Source: Vibrio injensis (GTDB lineage Bacteria; Pseudomonadota; Gammaproteobacteria; Enterobacterales; Vibrionaceae). Taken from it: a DNA stretch of 64,000 bases. Shown piece after piece: positions 1 through 9,220 of this stretch. Location of the stretch: assembly GCF_001895205.1 (NCBI RefSeq), contig NZ_BDJF01000027.1:682001-746000 (forward strand), written 5' to 3'. Made by a program: the position numbers and the translations under genes. Every line of letters starts with the position of its first letter. Position 1 is the first letter of the stretch. Under the pieces are notes generated by a model. It did not search any database and had not been told where the DNA came from. It worked only from the letters and a program-made list of their open reading frames with translations.

Positions 1-612
1 ACTAAAGGCAAGGTCGGCATCCCCAGAAAGAATTAATGGCGCCATACCCGCCCCTCCGGTGGTGGGCATAACACGTAATATAATACCCTCCCGTCGCATG
101 ATTCGATTGATTACGAATCGATCTTGAATATTTTGCGACGCATAAACTAAGCCGGGATTAGCTTTGGCATAAGTAATAAACTCAGCCCACGTAGCAAATG
201 GAGTATTGGGGCCGGTGACTAAAGCAATTTGATCCAGAGTAATGCCTGCTACATATCGAAAACTGGTGAGTTGGTAAGAAGCCGGTGTCGCTAACGGTGC
301 AAATGTATAAGGCAGAGAAAGACCAAATTGAAAGGTGTAGCCCTGATCGCGGCTATTGGCCAACATTGCAGCAGCAGAAGCACCGCCCGCGCCAGGGTGA
401 TAAATGATATTCACTGGTTGGCCGAGTTTTTCGGAAAGTACTTTCGCAAGGACTTGGCCTTGAATATCCGTACTTCCTCCAGGATTAAAACCGATCAACA
501 TAGTCAGTGGCTGACTAGGAAAATTAGATTGAGTGAACGCAGGTAGTGTGAATACCGATAGCAATAATAACCATAATAACTGAGTTAATCGTTTGGTTTG
601 TCTCATTATCAT
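1..612 (-). CDS. Tripartite tricarboxylate transporter substrate-binding protein (TctC/Bug family), 3' part missing
   Basis: Reading the minus strand from ATG 612 (or the in-frame ATG 606) gives an open frame that runs off the left edge after about 204 codons. It starts with a signal peptide (charged RQTKR, leucine-rich core, then LPAFTQS). The body shows Bug-family hallmarks: a GFNPGGSTD loop near residue 42, then YHPGAGGASAA near residue 70, matching the ligand loops of TctC-type periplasmic proteins. These proteins capture carboxylates for a TctA/TctB membrane pair. Any TctBA partner downstream would lie left of the window. A second, separate TctC is at 22725. The substrate cannot be read from sequence. 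The family is secure; the end of the gene is not visible. Confidence 0.85.
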   Translation of the reverse strand, partial: MIMRQTKRLTQLLWLLLLSVFTLPAFTQSNFPSQPLTMLIGFNPGGSTDIQGQVLAKVLSEKLGQPVNIIYHPGAGGASAAAMLANSRDQGYTFQFGLSLPYTFAPLATPASYQLTSFRYVAGITLDQIALVTGPNTPFATWAEFITYAKANPGLVYASQNIQDRFVINRIMRREGIILRVMPTTGGAGMAPLILSGDADLAFS

Positions 613-752
613 GCTACCTATCTGGTTGAATTATTCTAAGTTTAGGAGTGGTTTATGGTTCTGTCTATGGCAAGCGATGATGATAAATAACCAATGACTC
701 ACCCAGTCGGCTAATTTTGCTGTATGGCATGCTAACGTTGTTTGGTGATGGT

Positions 753-1709
753 TTAACTTACTCTATCTAATGAGGAAGGCCAATACATTTTCCAGTACCC
801 GCAAATAACCCAAGCGACCAACCCCGTCGCGACAAGCAGTTCAAATAAACCAAATAAATGTAACCAATACCAGTGTGGATAAGACTCTGAAAAATAATCG
901 GTTAAACGGTGCATAGCAATAGCGCTGATCACCGAAGGAAAGGTAAGTGCCGCAATGGATGGTTGAAAGGCTAAGCGCAATAGTCTGAAATAACAGAGAT
1001 AAATTAACAGGGTCATGGTAATAGCGATTCCTGCTAAGGCTCCCGTGAGGATGGGGTCGGGAGTTGCAAAATTGACCAGATAGGTGGCGAGAGTGAGGTT
1101 AATGGGTGCAGCCATAATCGCTAAGGTTGGCCGCGCGCGTCTGGGCAGCATGCCTTCAAAGACTAAGCGATAGAGCACGACGGGTAACATCACAAAATAG
1201 ATAGCAATACAGAGACTAACCAGCGTTTCAGAGAAAACAGTATGACCAAACTGTGTCCCAGCAAGAGAGCTGCTGATCAGCCCTACTGGATAGAGAAACC
1301 AACTGGGGACAATATTGGATATTTTAAAATTCAGCAGTTGAAAACGGAAAAATAGCACCATCATGGTGATGTGTAGCAATAGAGCGAGAGCCCAGATCGG
1401 ATAGGCAACAGATGGAGAAATGACCGCTAAATAATCACATAAAATCAGCAACGCCATACTCATCGGAGCCATTAAACTGCCATGTAAAGGATGGCGGAGA
1501 TCATTAATAAATGAAGAATAACTAGTGAGATATTTAGCTAAAACGGGCAGTAATAATAAACTACCAAACAGCGCAAAATAAGGATGGAAAAGAGAGCCCC
1601 AAGTGGGTGAGTAAAGTGTCCATGCTTGGCCTAAGCCGATAACGCCCAAGGCTAGAGCGGCTTGCGAAGCCGGTACGCTTTGTACGTGTAGTAATCTTTT
1701 CCAGTGCAA
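753..1709 (-). CDS. TDT/TehA (SLAC1-type) membrane transporter
   Basis: A 318-residue hydrophobic protein with about ten membrane segments and no signal peptide. The opening ALALGVIGLGQAW and the segment HPLHGSLMAPMSMA (about residues 75-90) match the TDT (tellurite-resistance/dicarboxylate) family, which includes TehA and plant SLAC1 anion channels. Members move anions or malate, or pump sulfite. The reading starts with TTG at 1709, with a GGAG sequence about 6 bases upstream; no ATG fits as well. It follows clcA on the same strand 120 bases downstream but may be a separate unit. The substrate is unknown. The family call is good; a specific tehA assignment would go too far. Confidence 0.75.
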   Translation of the reverse strand: MHWKRLLHVQSVPASQAALALGVIGLGQAWTLYSPTWGSLFHPYFALFGSLLLLPVLAKYLTSYSSFINDLRHPLHGSLMAPMSMALLILCDYLAVISPSVAYPIWALALLLHITMMVLFFRFQLLNFKISNIVPSWFLYPVGLISSSLAGTQFGHTVFSETLVSLCIAIYFVMLPVVLYRLVFEGMLPRRARPTLAIMAAPINLTLATYLVNFATPDPILTGALAGIAITMTLLIYLCYFRLLRLAFQPSIAALTFPSVISAIAMHRLTDYFSESYPHWYWLHLFGLFELLVATGLVAWVICGYWKMYWPSSLDRVS

Positions 1710-1829
1710 TGTTCACTCCATTGAAACGCATAACCAACCATAAAAACAGCGGCGATTCTAGCAAGTTTATGCGTTACATGGGTAATCAATCACGGGATAA
1801 GAGTCACAAAATGATCACATTTGCCGATA

Positions 1830-3224
1830 TTAGCTTTTGGGCAGCTCTTGTTGGCGCAGTTTTTCTTTTTTTATCGTTCTATGTAGAAGTTGACTATAAA
1901 TAGGTTTACCACCTAAAAGCTGAGCAAAAATGACTGCACCGAGACTGGTAATGATCAAAGGTAAGATTAAATAATAATTATTAGTCATTTCAATCACTAA
2001 TAAAATACCAGTGATCGGTGCTCTAACCGTAGCAGCAAACAGTGCTCCCATGCCTGCGATTGCAAACATTCCGGGTTCGATATTGAGTTCTGGAAACCAG
2101 CTTTGAACGATTAAACCAAAGGCGTAGCCAAACAGTGTCCCTAATGCCAACATGGGAGCAAAAATGCCACCGGGAGCGCCAGAGCCAAAGCAGAGTAGGG
2201 TGGTTATGATTCTCCCTAAAAATAATAACAGTAATACGCCAGTGGTATATTCTCCCATAGCCACTGAAGGGATTAAGCTAATTCCTCCTCCGGTTAGGTC
2301 TGGGATATAGAGGAGAGTTAACCCAAAGCAACCGCCAAGTAATGACCCTGTGAGTAGATAACGATGGCGGATATTATGATGAAGGCGTATAAAAGCGTCT
2401 TGACTAAGGGTGATCAGCCGATTGAACGCGACTCCAAAAAGGCCAAATAATGCGCCAAGCAATAGGAAAAAACCGAGTGCAGAAAGTTCAGGGGCCGAAT
2501 ATTGCGGCAAAGTGATGACCGCTTGTTGGCCATTAATGACTCGGTACACAATATTGGCTGACACGGCTGCAATGATCACACTACGTACGGAAATGAAACT
2601 GTAGCGAAATTGTGGGCGCATTTCTTCCAAAACAAACATAATACCCGCAAGAGGGGCATTAAACGCAGCGGCAAGACCGCCAGCAGCGCCAGCGGCAAGC
2701 AAAGAGTGTCGAGTATCATCGTTTTTTACTCGAAAAACATCAGATACCATTCGACCAACGGCACCGCCCATTTGTACGGTTGGACCTTCTCTTCCCAAAA
2801 CCATACCTGAGCCAAGCGCGCCCATACCGCCGATAAATTTAACCGGTAAAACGCGCCACCAGCGAACTGGGCGAATGTTATCCATTGCCCCTTCAATTTC
2901 TGGTATACCAGAGCCTGCGGCTTCAGGTGCGAATCGATGAACGAGGTAGTAGCCGATTAAGGCTAGACCTGCACTGATCAAAAAAGCGGCTAACCAAAGC
3001 GGAACTTGCGAAGTAATCGAACCCACTAACCATTCGGTGCGAGACTCTGATACGAAATGCACGGCAAGTTCGAAATAAGTAGCGATCAGGCCTGCTAATA
3101 TTCCGACTATCATCGATAAAAATAGGATGGGTAATGAAAGCTTATCGTTGGCAAGAAATTGGCTAAAGTTATCTTTAGGTATTTTATGGAGCAATCGATG
3201 AGAGAATTTCTCGCGGATAAGCAT
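1830..3224 (-). CDS. clcA: H+/Cl- exchange transporter ClcA
   Basis: A 464-residue CLC-family protein. The three signature anion-binding segments are present in order: GSGIPEIEGAM (about residue 104), GREGPTVQMGG (about 144, containing the gating glutamate typical of exchangers) and GSGAPGGIFAP (about 347). The length matches E. coli ClcA (about 470). CLC exchangers swap two Cl- for one H+ across the inner membrane and help in extreme acid resistance. There is no C-terminal CBS domain. Translation from ATG 3224 gives the expected cytoplasmic N-terminal helix before the first membrane segment. The gene stands alone, with an unusually structured 470-base region upstream. Confidence 0.95.
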   Translation of the reverse strand: MLIREKFSHRLLHKIPKDNFSQFLANDKLSLPILFLSMIVGILAGLIATYFELAVHFVSESRTEWLVGSITSQVPLWLAAFLISAGLALIGYYLVHRFAPEAAGSGIPEIEGAMDNIRPVRWWRVLPVKFIGGMGALGSGMVLGREGPTVQMGGAVGRMVSDVFRVKNDDTRHSLLAAGAAGGLAAAFNAPLAGIMFVLEEMRPQFRYSFISVRSVIIAAVSANIVYRVINGQQAVITLPQYSAPELSALGFFLLLGALFGLFGVAFNRLITLSQDAFIRLHHNIRHRYLLTGSLLGGCFGLTLLYIPDLTGGGISLIPSVAMGEYTTGVLLLLFLGRIITTLLCFGSGAPGGIFAPMLALGTLFGYAFGLIVQSWFPELNIEPGMFAIAGMGALFAATVRAPITGILLVIEMTNNYYLILPLIITSLGAVIFAQLLGGKPIYSQLLHRTIKKEKLRQQELPKS

Positions 3225-3424
3225 GTATACAATAGCCTTATAATGTGTGACAAAATGTAAATTATACTTGGCGAATCTTTTAACTATAGTTTTAAAAATG
3301 AAATATTGAATTGGAAAAATAGCTCTTGTGTTATAGGTAATAATGATTTTTGGGATAAGATCGCAAAGTCGTATTTAAACTCAAAAATAGCTAAGAAAAA
3401 AATGGTGTTTTTCTAAAAATGAGC

Positions 3425-3616
3425 GATAGTTAAGGCGTAAGGCAAACAGAGTATTTCAACAGGAGGAAACGCAAGCCTTACCTACAATTTGGATGGATTC
3501 AACCTACAATTCAGATAGCCTCGATTATGATCAGGTTGCAACTATAGCCTTCCTGATTCGCACAACTCACGATTGAGTTCCGAGGATTAAGGCGCGCTCA
3601 TACAGTGCGCCTTTTA
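3425..3616 (+). ncRNA. Candidate small RNA or transcribed leader ending in an intrinsic terminator
   Basis: A plus-strand intrinsic terminator at 3589-3616 has no plus-strand gene before it, because the left neighbour clcA is on the other strand. A transcript must therefore start between clcA and this terminator. It would be either a free small RNA or an attenuated leader for the CobW-type gene at 3698. A second small hairpin (AACTCA-CGAT-TGAGTT) lies just upstream. The 5' end is a guess. No known RNA family was recognised. Confidence 0.35.
3589..3616 (+). terminator. Intrinsic terminator upstream of the CobW-type gene
   Basis: Stem AAGGCGC/GCGCCTT with an 11-base loop followed by TTTT. It sits 82 bases before the start codon at 3698, so it terminates a short upstream transcript or acts as an attenuator. 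Confidence 0.7.
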
Positions 3617-3697
3617 CTATTCAAGCGCTTGTCTTCGGCTCGTTTCAGTCTACACCTCTTTGTTTTTTGTATATACTCCGCGAAAAGGAGTACCACG

Positions 3698-4681
3698 ATG
3701 ACAAAAAAAGTCCCGACTAATATTATTACTGGCTTTCTTGGCGTAGGTAAAACGACCACGATTTTAAACTTATTGAAGCATAAACCGGCGGATGAAAAGT
3801 GGGCGGTGTTGGTGAATGAGTTTGGTGAAATTGGTATTGATGGCGCGATGATGTCTGAACAAGGGGCATTCATTAAAGAAGTCCCGGGTGGGTGTATGTG
3901 CTGTACGGCGGGTGTACCTATGTCAGTGGGGATTAATACCCTATTAAGACAGAAGCCCGATCGTTTATTGATCGAACCGACAGGCTTAGGGCACCCCAAG
4001 CAAGTTATCGCCACTTTAACTTCTGCCCAATATCAGCCTTATGTTGACCTCAAAGCGACCATTGCATTAGTTGATCCGTGTCATTTAAGTAATGATAAAT
4101 ATTTGACGAATCAAAATTTTAATGATCAATTAGCCAGTGCTGATGTGATTGTTGCCAATAAAGTTGATCAAGCAACGCCAACAGATATTGAGATTTTCCA
4201 GACTTGGTTCGCCAGACAGCAACCAGCGAAAGCGGCTTATCAGTTAGTCAGTCAGGGCAATTTACCGCTCTCGATGCTTGATATAGAACGTAGTGCGGAA
4301 AGTGCATCAAGCCATATCGAAGCTCATCACCATCATCATGCGCAATTAGAGCCACAGTTTGCTTTAGCACCGGGACAAGCATTCCTACGTAAAGAAAATC
4401 GTGGTCAAGGCTACTACAGTTGTGGCTGGCTATTCGGTGCGGAGTATCTATTTGATTTTGATGAGTTATTTTCAATGCTTAGTGCCCTAACCTCTGAACG
4501 AGTGAAAGGGGTGCTGAATACGAGTAAAGGTTGTTATGCTTTTAATGCCAATAACGGGGTGTTATCGGTTAACGAGTTAACCCTACAAGGCTTTGAATCT
4601 CGTTTAGAAGTCATTGATTCACAATTGATGCCGTGGGATCAATTGGAGTCAATTTTATTGACCTTAGCCAACATCAAATGA
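3698..4681 (+). CDS. CobW/COG0523-family metal-chaperone GTPase
   Basis: A 327-residue G3E-family GTPase. The P-loop GFLGVGKTT is at residues 12-20, the metal-binding CxCC motif (GGCMCC) is near 65-70, the base-specificity motif NKVD is near 158, and a histidine run (HHHHH) lies near 210 in the linker before the CobW C-terminal domain. These proteins use GTP to hand zinc or cobalt to client enzymes; E. coli YjiA is a relative. The His-rich loop fits metal binding. I take ATG 3698 because AAGGAG lies 8 bases upstream; the frame is open back to 3605, but that extension covers promoter-like DNA and lacks a ribosome site. No Zur box was recognised. The client is unknown. Confidence 0.88.
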   Translation: MTKKVPTNIITGFLGVGKTTTILNLLKHKPADEKWAVLVNEFGEIGIDGAMMSEQGAFIKEVPGGCMCCTAGVPMSVGINTLLRQKPDRLLIEPTGLGHPKQVIATLTSAQYQPYVDLKATIALVDPCHLSNDKYLTNQNFNDQLASADVIVANKVDQATPTDIEIFQTWFARQQPAKAAYQLVSQGNLPLSMLDIERSAESASSHIEAHHHHHAQLEPQFALAPGQAFLRKENRGQGYYSCGWLFGAEYLFDFDELFSMLSALTSERVKGVLNTSKGCYAFNANNGVLSVNELTLQGFESRLEVIDSQLMPWDQLESILLTLANIK

Positions 4682-4693
4682 TGATTGATTCAG

Positions 4694-4732
4694 AAAGATA
4701 AGAAGACCGTTTCTCAGCCTTCTTATCTTCTC
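4694..4732. terminator. Bidirectional terminator between convergent genes
   Basis: Inverted repeat AAGATAAGAAG/CTTCTTATCTT with a 13-base loop, between the convergent CobW-type gene and the efflux ATPase gene. A-rich and T-rich flanks can serve both directions. Confidence 0.6.
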
Positions 4733-4746
4733 TCTAAAGGGGGAGT

Positions 4747-5457
4747 TTAAGCGTCATTCGCTTTGATCGCAGGCTTATCCGATAACACTTTACCATCCTT
4801 AATAGTAATGATCCGCCGAGTGCGCTGCGCCAGTGCCACATCATGAGTGACAATAATCAGCGTTCGTCCCGCTTGATGGAGCTGATTGAACAAGGCTTCG
4901 ATTTCAGCGCCTGATGTTGAATCCAGCGCTCCTGTTGGTTCATCGGCCAAAATGATTTGTGGGTCATTAACCAGTGCTCGAGCAATAGCCACTCGCTGTT
5001 TTTGACCGCCAGAAAGTTGATTGGGTTTATGATAGAGGCGATCACCCAAACCAACACTCTCTAATAAATACTCTGCCCGTTGACGCCTTTCTTTCAACTT
5101 TGTTCCGCTATATACCAGTGGCAGAGCGACATTATCAATCGCATTTGCATAATCGAGTAAATTAAAGCTTTGAAAAACAAAACCAATTTTTTGATTTCTT
5201 ATCTTGGCTAATTGGTGATTGCTTAACGATGATACTGGTTTGTCTTCGAGTATATAGTTACCACTGGTGGGGGTGTCCAAACAGCCAAGAACATTCATTA
5301 AGGTCGATTTGCCTGAGCCAGATGGACCAAGAATAGCAAGGTATTCCCCTTTATTGATATTCAGTGAGACATTATCCAGCGCTTTGACGTGTTCTTCACC
5401 ACTTCGATAATGCTTACAGATATTGGAGAGTTGCACGAGAGGAGATTGATCATTCAC
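4747..5457 (-). CDS. MacB/LolD-type ABC transporter ATP-binding protein
   Basis: A 236-residue ABC ATPase: Walker A GPSGSGKST (about 44-52), Q-loop FVFQSFNLLDY (about 95), signature LSGGQKQRVAIARAL (about 146) and Walker B ILADEPTGALD (about 168). The pattern is that of the MacB/LolD/FtsE class, which drives mechanotransmission rather than transport through the membrane. The start is GTG at 5457, overlapping the last 8 bases of the upstream permease gene, so the two are translationally coupled. It is the last gene of the five-gene efflux operon and would dimerise under the two FtsX-type permeases. The export substrate is not readable. Confidence 0.9.
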   Translation of the reverse strand: MNDQSPLVQLSNICKHYRSGEEHVKALDNVSLNINKGEYLAILGPSGSGKSTLMNVLGCLDTPTSGNYILEDKPVSSLSNHQLAKIRNQKIGFVFQSFNLLDYANAIDNVALPLVYSGTKLKERRQRAEYLLESVGLGDRLYHKPNQLSGGQKQRVAIARALVNDPQIILADEPTGALDSTSGAEIEALFNQLHQAGRTLIIVTHDVALAQRTRRIITIKDGKVLSDKPAIKANDA

Positions 5458-6730
5458 TTTGTAATGCCTCTAATGGAGTGATATTTGCTGCGCGATTAGC
5501 TGGAAACCAAGCCGCAATGACGCCGATGATAATTAATGCTGCCATAACCAAAAGCAGAATTGGCCATGATAGTTCTGGTTGAGGTTTACCCAACTGATCA
5601 TAAAGAAAGTTACCTTGTAGTGGTAATTGTTGAATGAGACGGATCAGTGCGTAGCTAAAACTCAATCCAACGATTCCCCCCATAGCCATCGTTAGGATGG
5701 ATTGCACTAAATAATGCAGACGAATATTGGTGCTGGTAGCGCCAACCGCCATTCTGACACCGATATCTCGCGTAGCGCGTTTGACGGTTGCATACATTAC
5801 ATTGGCAATCCCAATCCCTGCAACGCTTAAAGTCACAAGACCAATCACCCCTAAAAAGCTTTGCAGACCGAGTAAAAAGCGTTGCATGGTTTTTTGTCGG
5901 AGTAGCATGTCTTGGGTTTGAATTAACTGCTCATCACTGGGATCGGCAGAATATTTTCTGGCTAACACTTGTTTAATCACTTGAGCTAATTGTTCGCGAT
6001 CAGCTTGTGCTGTGGGTTTGACATTAATCGCCGTAATCGCTTGATTGGGATAAAAACGTTGCCAAGTACTTAAAGGAACAAATAACGAATAATCAATGGG
6101 TAAGCCATCTTCTACTAGTGAGCTATTGGTTTTAATGACCCCAATTACTGTGAAATCTTCATCACCGACCTTAACGATTTTACCGACGGGATTGATGGTT
6201 AACACGGGCGATTGCAGGAAATCCTCATCGCTGTCTTGATTAAACAACTGACTTGCAGTGGTATAACCCAACACGATGACTTTACGCTGTTGCTGGTTAT
6301 CTAATTGATTAAACCAGCGACCGCCGGGCATCATTTCTATCCCTGTCAATTGAGCATAATCAGGACTAACGGCATAGGGCGTTCGCCAACTGCTGTTTTC
6401 TTGGTAACTGACGGTTTTCTCCCACACAGCACTGACTTCTGCTTGTTGTACATTGGGCAATGCACGGATTACATCGACATCTTGAGCTTGTAAAGTCACG
6501 GCTTGACCACTAAAGAATCGCCCACTATTGATAGTGGCGTAGCCGGGAGTGATGTAAATCAGTTGACCATTACCGCTTTGCGAGGCGCGGGTTAACCCTT
6601 GTTTTAGCCCTTCGCCGCTGGCTAACATGATGCTAATGCACAAGGTCCCCCAAGCGACGGCAAGTATCGTGAGCAAAAGACGCTGTTTTTCTGCCAGCAT
6701 TTCTTGAACAATTTGTCTGATTGGCAGCAT
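5450..6730 (-). CDS. MacB-type (FtsX-fold) ABC permease, second of pair
   Basis: A 426-residue permease with the MacB topology: one N-terminal membrane helix, a large periplasmic domain (MacB_PCD, about residues 45-250), and three C-terminal helices (FtsX domain). The conserved GIGIANVMYATVKRATRDIGVRMAVGA region (given in pieces: GIGIANVM, then RDIGVRMAVGA) is the usual coupling segment. I start at ATG 6730, where GAGGATA sits 3 bases upstream; an in-frame codon at 6745 would overlap the preceding gene. There is a single-base gap to the first permease and an 8-base overlap with the ATPase. The two permeases are related but distinct, so the complex may be a heterodimer. In canonical MacAB the ATPase and permease are fused in one chain; here they are split. 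Confidence 0.87.
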   Translation of the reverse strand: MLPIRQIVQEMLAEKQRLLLTILAVAWGTLCISIMLASGEGLKQGLTRASQSGNGQLIYITPGYATINSGRFFSGQAVTLQAQDVDVIRALPNVQQAEVSAVWEKTVSYQENSSWRTPYAVSPDYAQLTGIEMMPGGRWFNQLDNQQQRKVIVLGYTTASQLFNQDSDEDFLQSPVLTINPVGKIVKVGDEDFTVIGVIKTNSSLVEDGLPIDYSLFVPLSTWQRFYPNQAITAINVKPTAQADREQLAQVIKQVLARKYSADPSDEQLIQTQDMLLRQKTMQRFLLGLQSFLGVIGLVTLSVAGIGIANVMYATVKRATRDIGVRMAVGATSTNIRLHYLVQSILTMAMGGIVGLSFSYALIRLIQQLPLQGNFLYDQLGKPQPELSWPILLLVMAALIIIGVIAAWFPANRAANITPLEALQSE

Positions 6731-6731
6731 G

Positions 6732-7949
6732 CTATCCTCTCGCACTTAAAGCTAACACTGGCGTTAAATGGGCGGCACGGCGCGCTGGAAAATAAGCGGC
6801 ACATAACGCGAGGCAAGTGGTTATCAAGAGCGAACCAATGATCGATGCGCTGGTGATGATCGGCGTACCTAGCCATTCAGGCAAACCCAATTGATTGAGC
6901 GTTGCAATGGTTAAATACGAGAGGCCAATACCAAATGTACAGCCAAGAGCAACCAATAACGTGCCTTCGAGTATAAATTGCCAGAGGATAGTGTTTGGGG
7001 TTGCCCCGACCGCCAGTCTCACACCTATTTCTCGCGTTCGTTCTGTCACCGATAAAAACATAATATTCGCCACGCCTAACGCGCCAACGGCAAGTGTTAT
7101 CATGCCACTCGCACCTAAAAACAGTTGAATACCGCGAAATAGCGCATTGATAAATTGAGCACCACTACTGAAGTCTGGTAAATAAACCGCTTCGCTATCT
7201 GTCGGATCATAGTGTTGCTGCTTGGCAAAAAACGTTTGTATGGTGTGACGTAAAGCCAGTCCTGGGATATCTGCTTTAGGTTTTACCAATAAAGAATAGG
7301 GTTTACTTTGCCATAAATCGGTAAAGGTAGTGCTAGGGATCATCAATTGATTACTTTCATTATTTAATGATACACCGCCTTCTTTTTGCTCAGTGATACC
7401 AATAATAAAAAAGGGTACGCCATTGACCTTAACGCTATCGCCGAGCGCCAATTGACCGACTTGGGCTAATTGCCAACCGATGATCGCTACTCTCGCATGA
7501 TTGAGTACATCATTAGGGGTTATCGCACGCGACGCCGGACGTAAGGTTAGACTTTGTAAAGCAAAATAATGCTGATCAACCCCAGCGACATAACCTGGTA
7601 GTGAGCGCCCTTGAGCGTTGGTGACGTTGGCATCCCATTTTCCGTACATCACCGATAGTTGCTCTATCGCTGATTGTCTGGCTAACGCGTGCATTTGCTC
7701 CTCGGAGATCCGGATAGGTCGTTTCGCCGGTAGCCCTTGCCATGGTTTAGTCGTTTGACTAGGAAAAGCCATCTGAGTATCACTCATCAGTAACGCAAAG
7801 GATTGAGTATTCACTCGATAAAACCCTTCACCTAAAGCGACTAAAACCAGTACCGACAGCATTCCCCAGACAATGGCAATAATGGCTAATGTGCTGCGCA
7901 AGCGGTGTGCCAACAAAGTTTGGGCAACTTGTAAAAATAGGCTGTTCAT
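6732..7949 (-). CDS. MacB-type (FtsX-fold) ABC permease, first of pair
   Basis: A 405-residue protein with an N-terminal membrane helix, a MacB periplasmic core domain (about 45-240) and a C-terminal FtsX domain with three helices. It carries the family segments GALGVANIMFLS and TREIGVRLAVGA near residue 300. It ends one base before the second permease and begins on the A of the outer-membrane-factor stop codon (TAATG), so translation is coupled through the operon. Together with the adaptor, the TolC-type channel, the second permease and the ATPase, it forms a complete tripartite efflux pump. Substrate candidates for the family are macrolides, peptides, toxins or lipoproteins; nothing here decides among them. 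Confidence 0.87.
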   Translation of the reverse strand: MNSLFLQVAQTLLAHRLRSTLAIIAIVWGMLSVLVLVALGEGFYRVNTQSFALLMSDTQMAFPSQTTKPWQGLPAKRPIRISEEQMHALARQSAIEQLSVMYGKWDANVTNAQGRSLPGYVAGVDQHYFALQSLTLRPASRAITPNDVLNHARVAIIGWQLAQVGQLALGDSVKVNGVPFFIIGITEQKEGGVSLNNESNQLMIPSTTFTDLWQSKPYSLLVKPKADIPGLALRHTIQTFFAKQQHYDPTDSEAVYLPDFSSGAQFINALFRGIQLFLGASGMITLAVGALGVANIMFLSVTERTREIGVRLAVGATPNTILWQFILEGTLLVALGCTFGIGLSYLTIATLNQLGLPEWLGTPIITSASIIGSLLITTCLALCAAYFPARRAAHLTPVLALSARG

Positions 7950-9220
7950 TACTGCAGTGCTCGTGCGATTAACGCGATACTTTCATCATCTAATTTGCCA
8001 ACGGTTTTTAGCAAGGCAATGCGATGACGCCAGTAGTCGTATAAACGAGTTTGTAAGGTATGTTTACTATTAAACAGTGCATTATGAGCAGTGATAACCT
8101 CAGAAGCTTCGGTCATCCCGGCGTTATACACCGCTTGCTTACTTTCTAACGCGGTTTGTCGCGCCAACACTTGTTGCTGGGCAATTTCAATCCGTTGCCA
8201 TTCCAATTGCAGTTGATGAAAGCGAGTTTGAATTTCTTGTTGAATATCAATCTCAACTTTTCTCACCGCTTGCTTGTTGTTTAAGATAGTGAGTTGAGCG
8301 CGATCCACACTAGAACGTGTCGCCCCATTTAAATCGATAGGCACGCTGAGCGTCAGCCCTGCATTCAAATCACCATCACGACCTTGATCAGTACTTTGAT
8401 AGGACACGCTACCTGATAACGTCGGGTAATATTTGGCTTTAGCGGCGTCATGCGCAAATTGAGCCGCAGTTAACTCTTGTATGCTGGCTAACAAGGTCGG
8501 ACTGTTGTCTTTGGCAAGCTTAATCCATTGTTGTTCAGTCGCAAAAGGCAAAGTGGGTTGCTCTGATACCTGCGTATTGATTTCATTGATTTTATCAACT
8601 GGCTGATTAATGAGCGCCGTTAACGCATATTGTTTGCTAGCAAGAGCCGATTGTGCGGCGAGTAAAGCAGCTTGCTCATCAACATGATTGGCGCGCATAT
8701 CTTCTAACTCTGTGGCGCGAATTTTACCGGCCAGATAGCGCTGCTCAGTGATCTGCAGTAATTGTCCACCTTCATGCCATTTTTCTTGAGCAAGATTCAA
8801 ATCGCCTTGAGCGCTTGCCACATCAAGATAAGCGGTCAGTAAACGGGCAGCAAGGTTATTGTATTCCGCTTTTGCCCGCAGTTGCGTAGCGACATAGTGA
8901 GCTTGAGACTGATCAAGCGCAGACCAAGCAGAGCTATCCCAAAGGGTTTGACTTAATGTGGCGCCATAACCTCTTTGGTTGTCACCATCTTGGTTCCAAC
9001 TGGTTTGCGCCGTGATATTCAGCGATGGGCGTAATACGCTAGTGGCTGTGGCGACGTCAGTTTGACTAATTTGCGATTGGATTTGTGCCTGCATGTAGGT
9101 TGGATCAGCGGTTTTTGCCGCTTGCCAAGCTTGTTCTAACGTAATAGCAAAAGCGGGTTGACTGATCGCAAGTGCTAATAATCCATAACGGGTAAAATTG
9201 ATCAAGGCATTAGTTGGCAT
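7949..9220 (-). CDS. TolC-type outer-membrane efflux protein
   Basis: A 423-residue outer-membrane factor. A signal peptide ends at ISQPAFA (about residue 22 from ATG 9220), followed by ITLEQAWQAA, the typical start of a mature TolC-fold protein, and then two OEP repeats rich in Ala, Gln and Leu coiled-coil segments. The frame stays open to 9298, but the extra residues lie inside the adaptor gene and would put the signal peptide out of place, so I prefer ATG 9220, which overlaps the adaptor stop by 11 bases. It would form the trimeric channel across the outer membrane for the pump encoded by its neighbours. Confidence 0.87.
   Translation of the reverse strand: MPTNALINFTRYGLLALAISQPAFAITLEQAWQAAKTADPTYMQAQIQSQISQTDVATATSVLRPSLNITAQTSWNQDGDNQRGYGATLSQTLWDSSAWSALDQSQAHYVATQLRAKAEYNNLAARLLTAYLDVASAQGDLNLAQEKWHEGGQLLQITEQRYLAGKIRATELEDMRANHVDEQAALLAAQSALASKQYALTALINQPVDKINEINTQVSEQPTLPFATEQQWIKLAKDNSPTLLASIQELTAAQFAHDAAKAKYYPTLSGSVSYQSTDQGRDGDLNAGLTLSVPIDLNGATRSSVDRAQLTILNNKQAVRKVEIDIQQEIQTRFHQLQLEWQRIEIAQQQVLARQTALESKQAVYNAGMTEASEVITAHNALFNSKHTLQTRLYDYWRHRIALLKTVGKLDDESIALIARALQ

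Larger units (their letters stand above)
3225..3697. other. Structured intergenic region between clcA and the CobW-type gene
   Basis: Divergent intergenic region of about 470 bases. It holds clcA promoter DNA at its left, an inverted TAAGGC...GCCTTA pair (about 3431-3480), a near-direct repeat of a 15-base ACCTACAATT element at 3480 and 3502, a short AACTCA/TGAGTT hairpin near 3565-3579, and a strong terminator at 3589-3616. A 27-codon frame at 3493-3576 exists but lacks a good ribosome binding site, so I do not call it as a gene. Confidence 0.5.

Noticed and set aside
3598..4014. 138-codon minus-strand frame antisense to the CobW-type gene
   Set aside because: Overlaps a well-supported gene and the P-loop region; a shadow frame.
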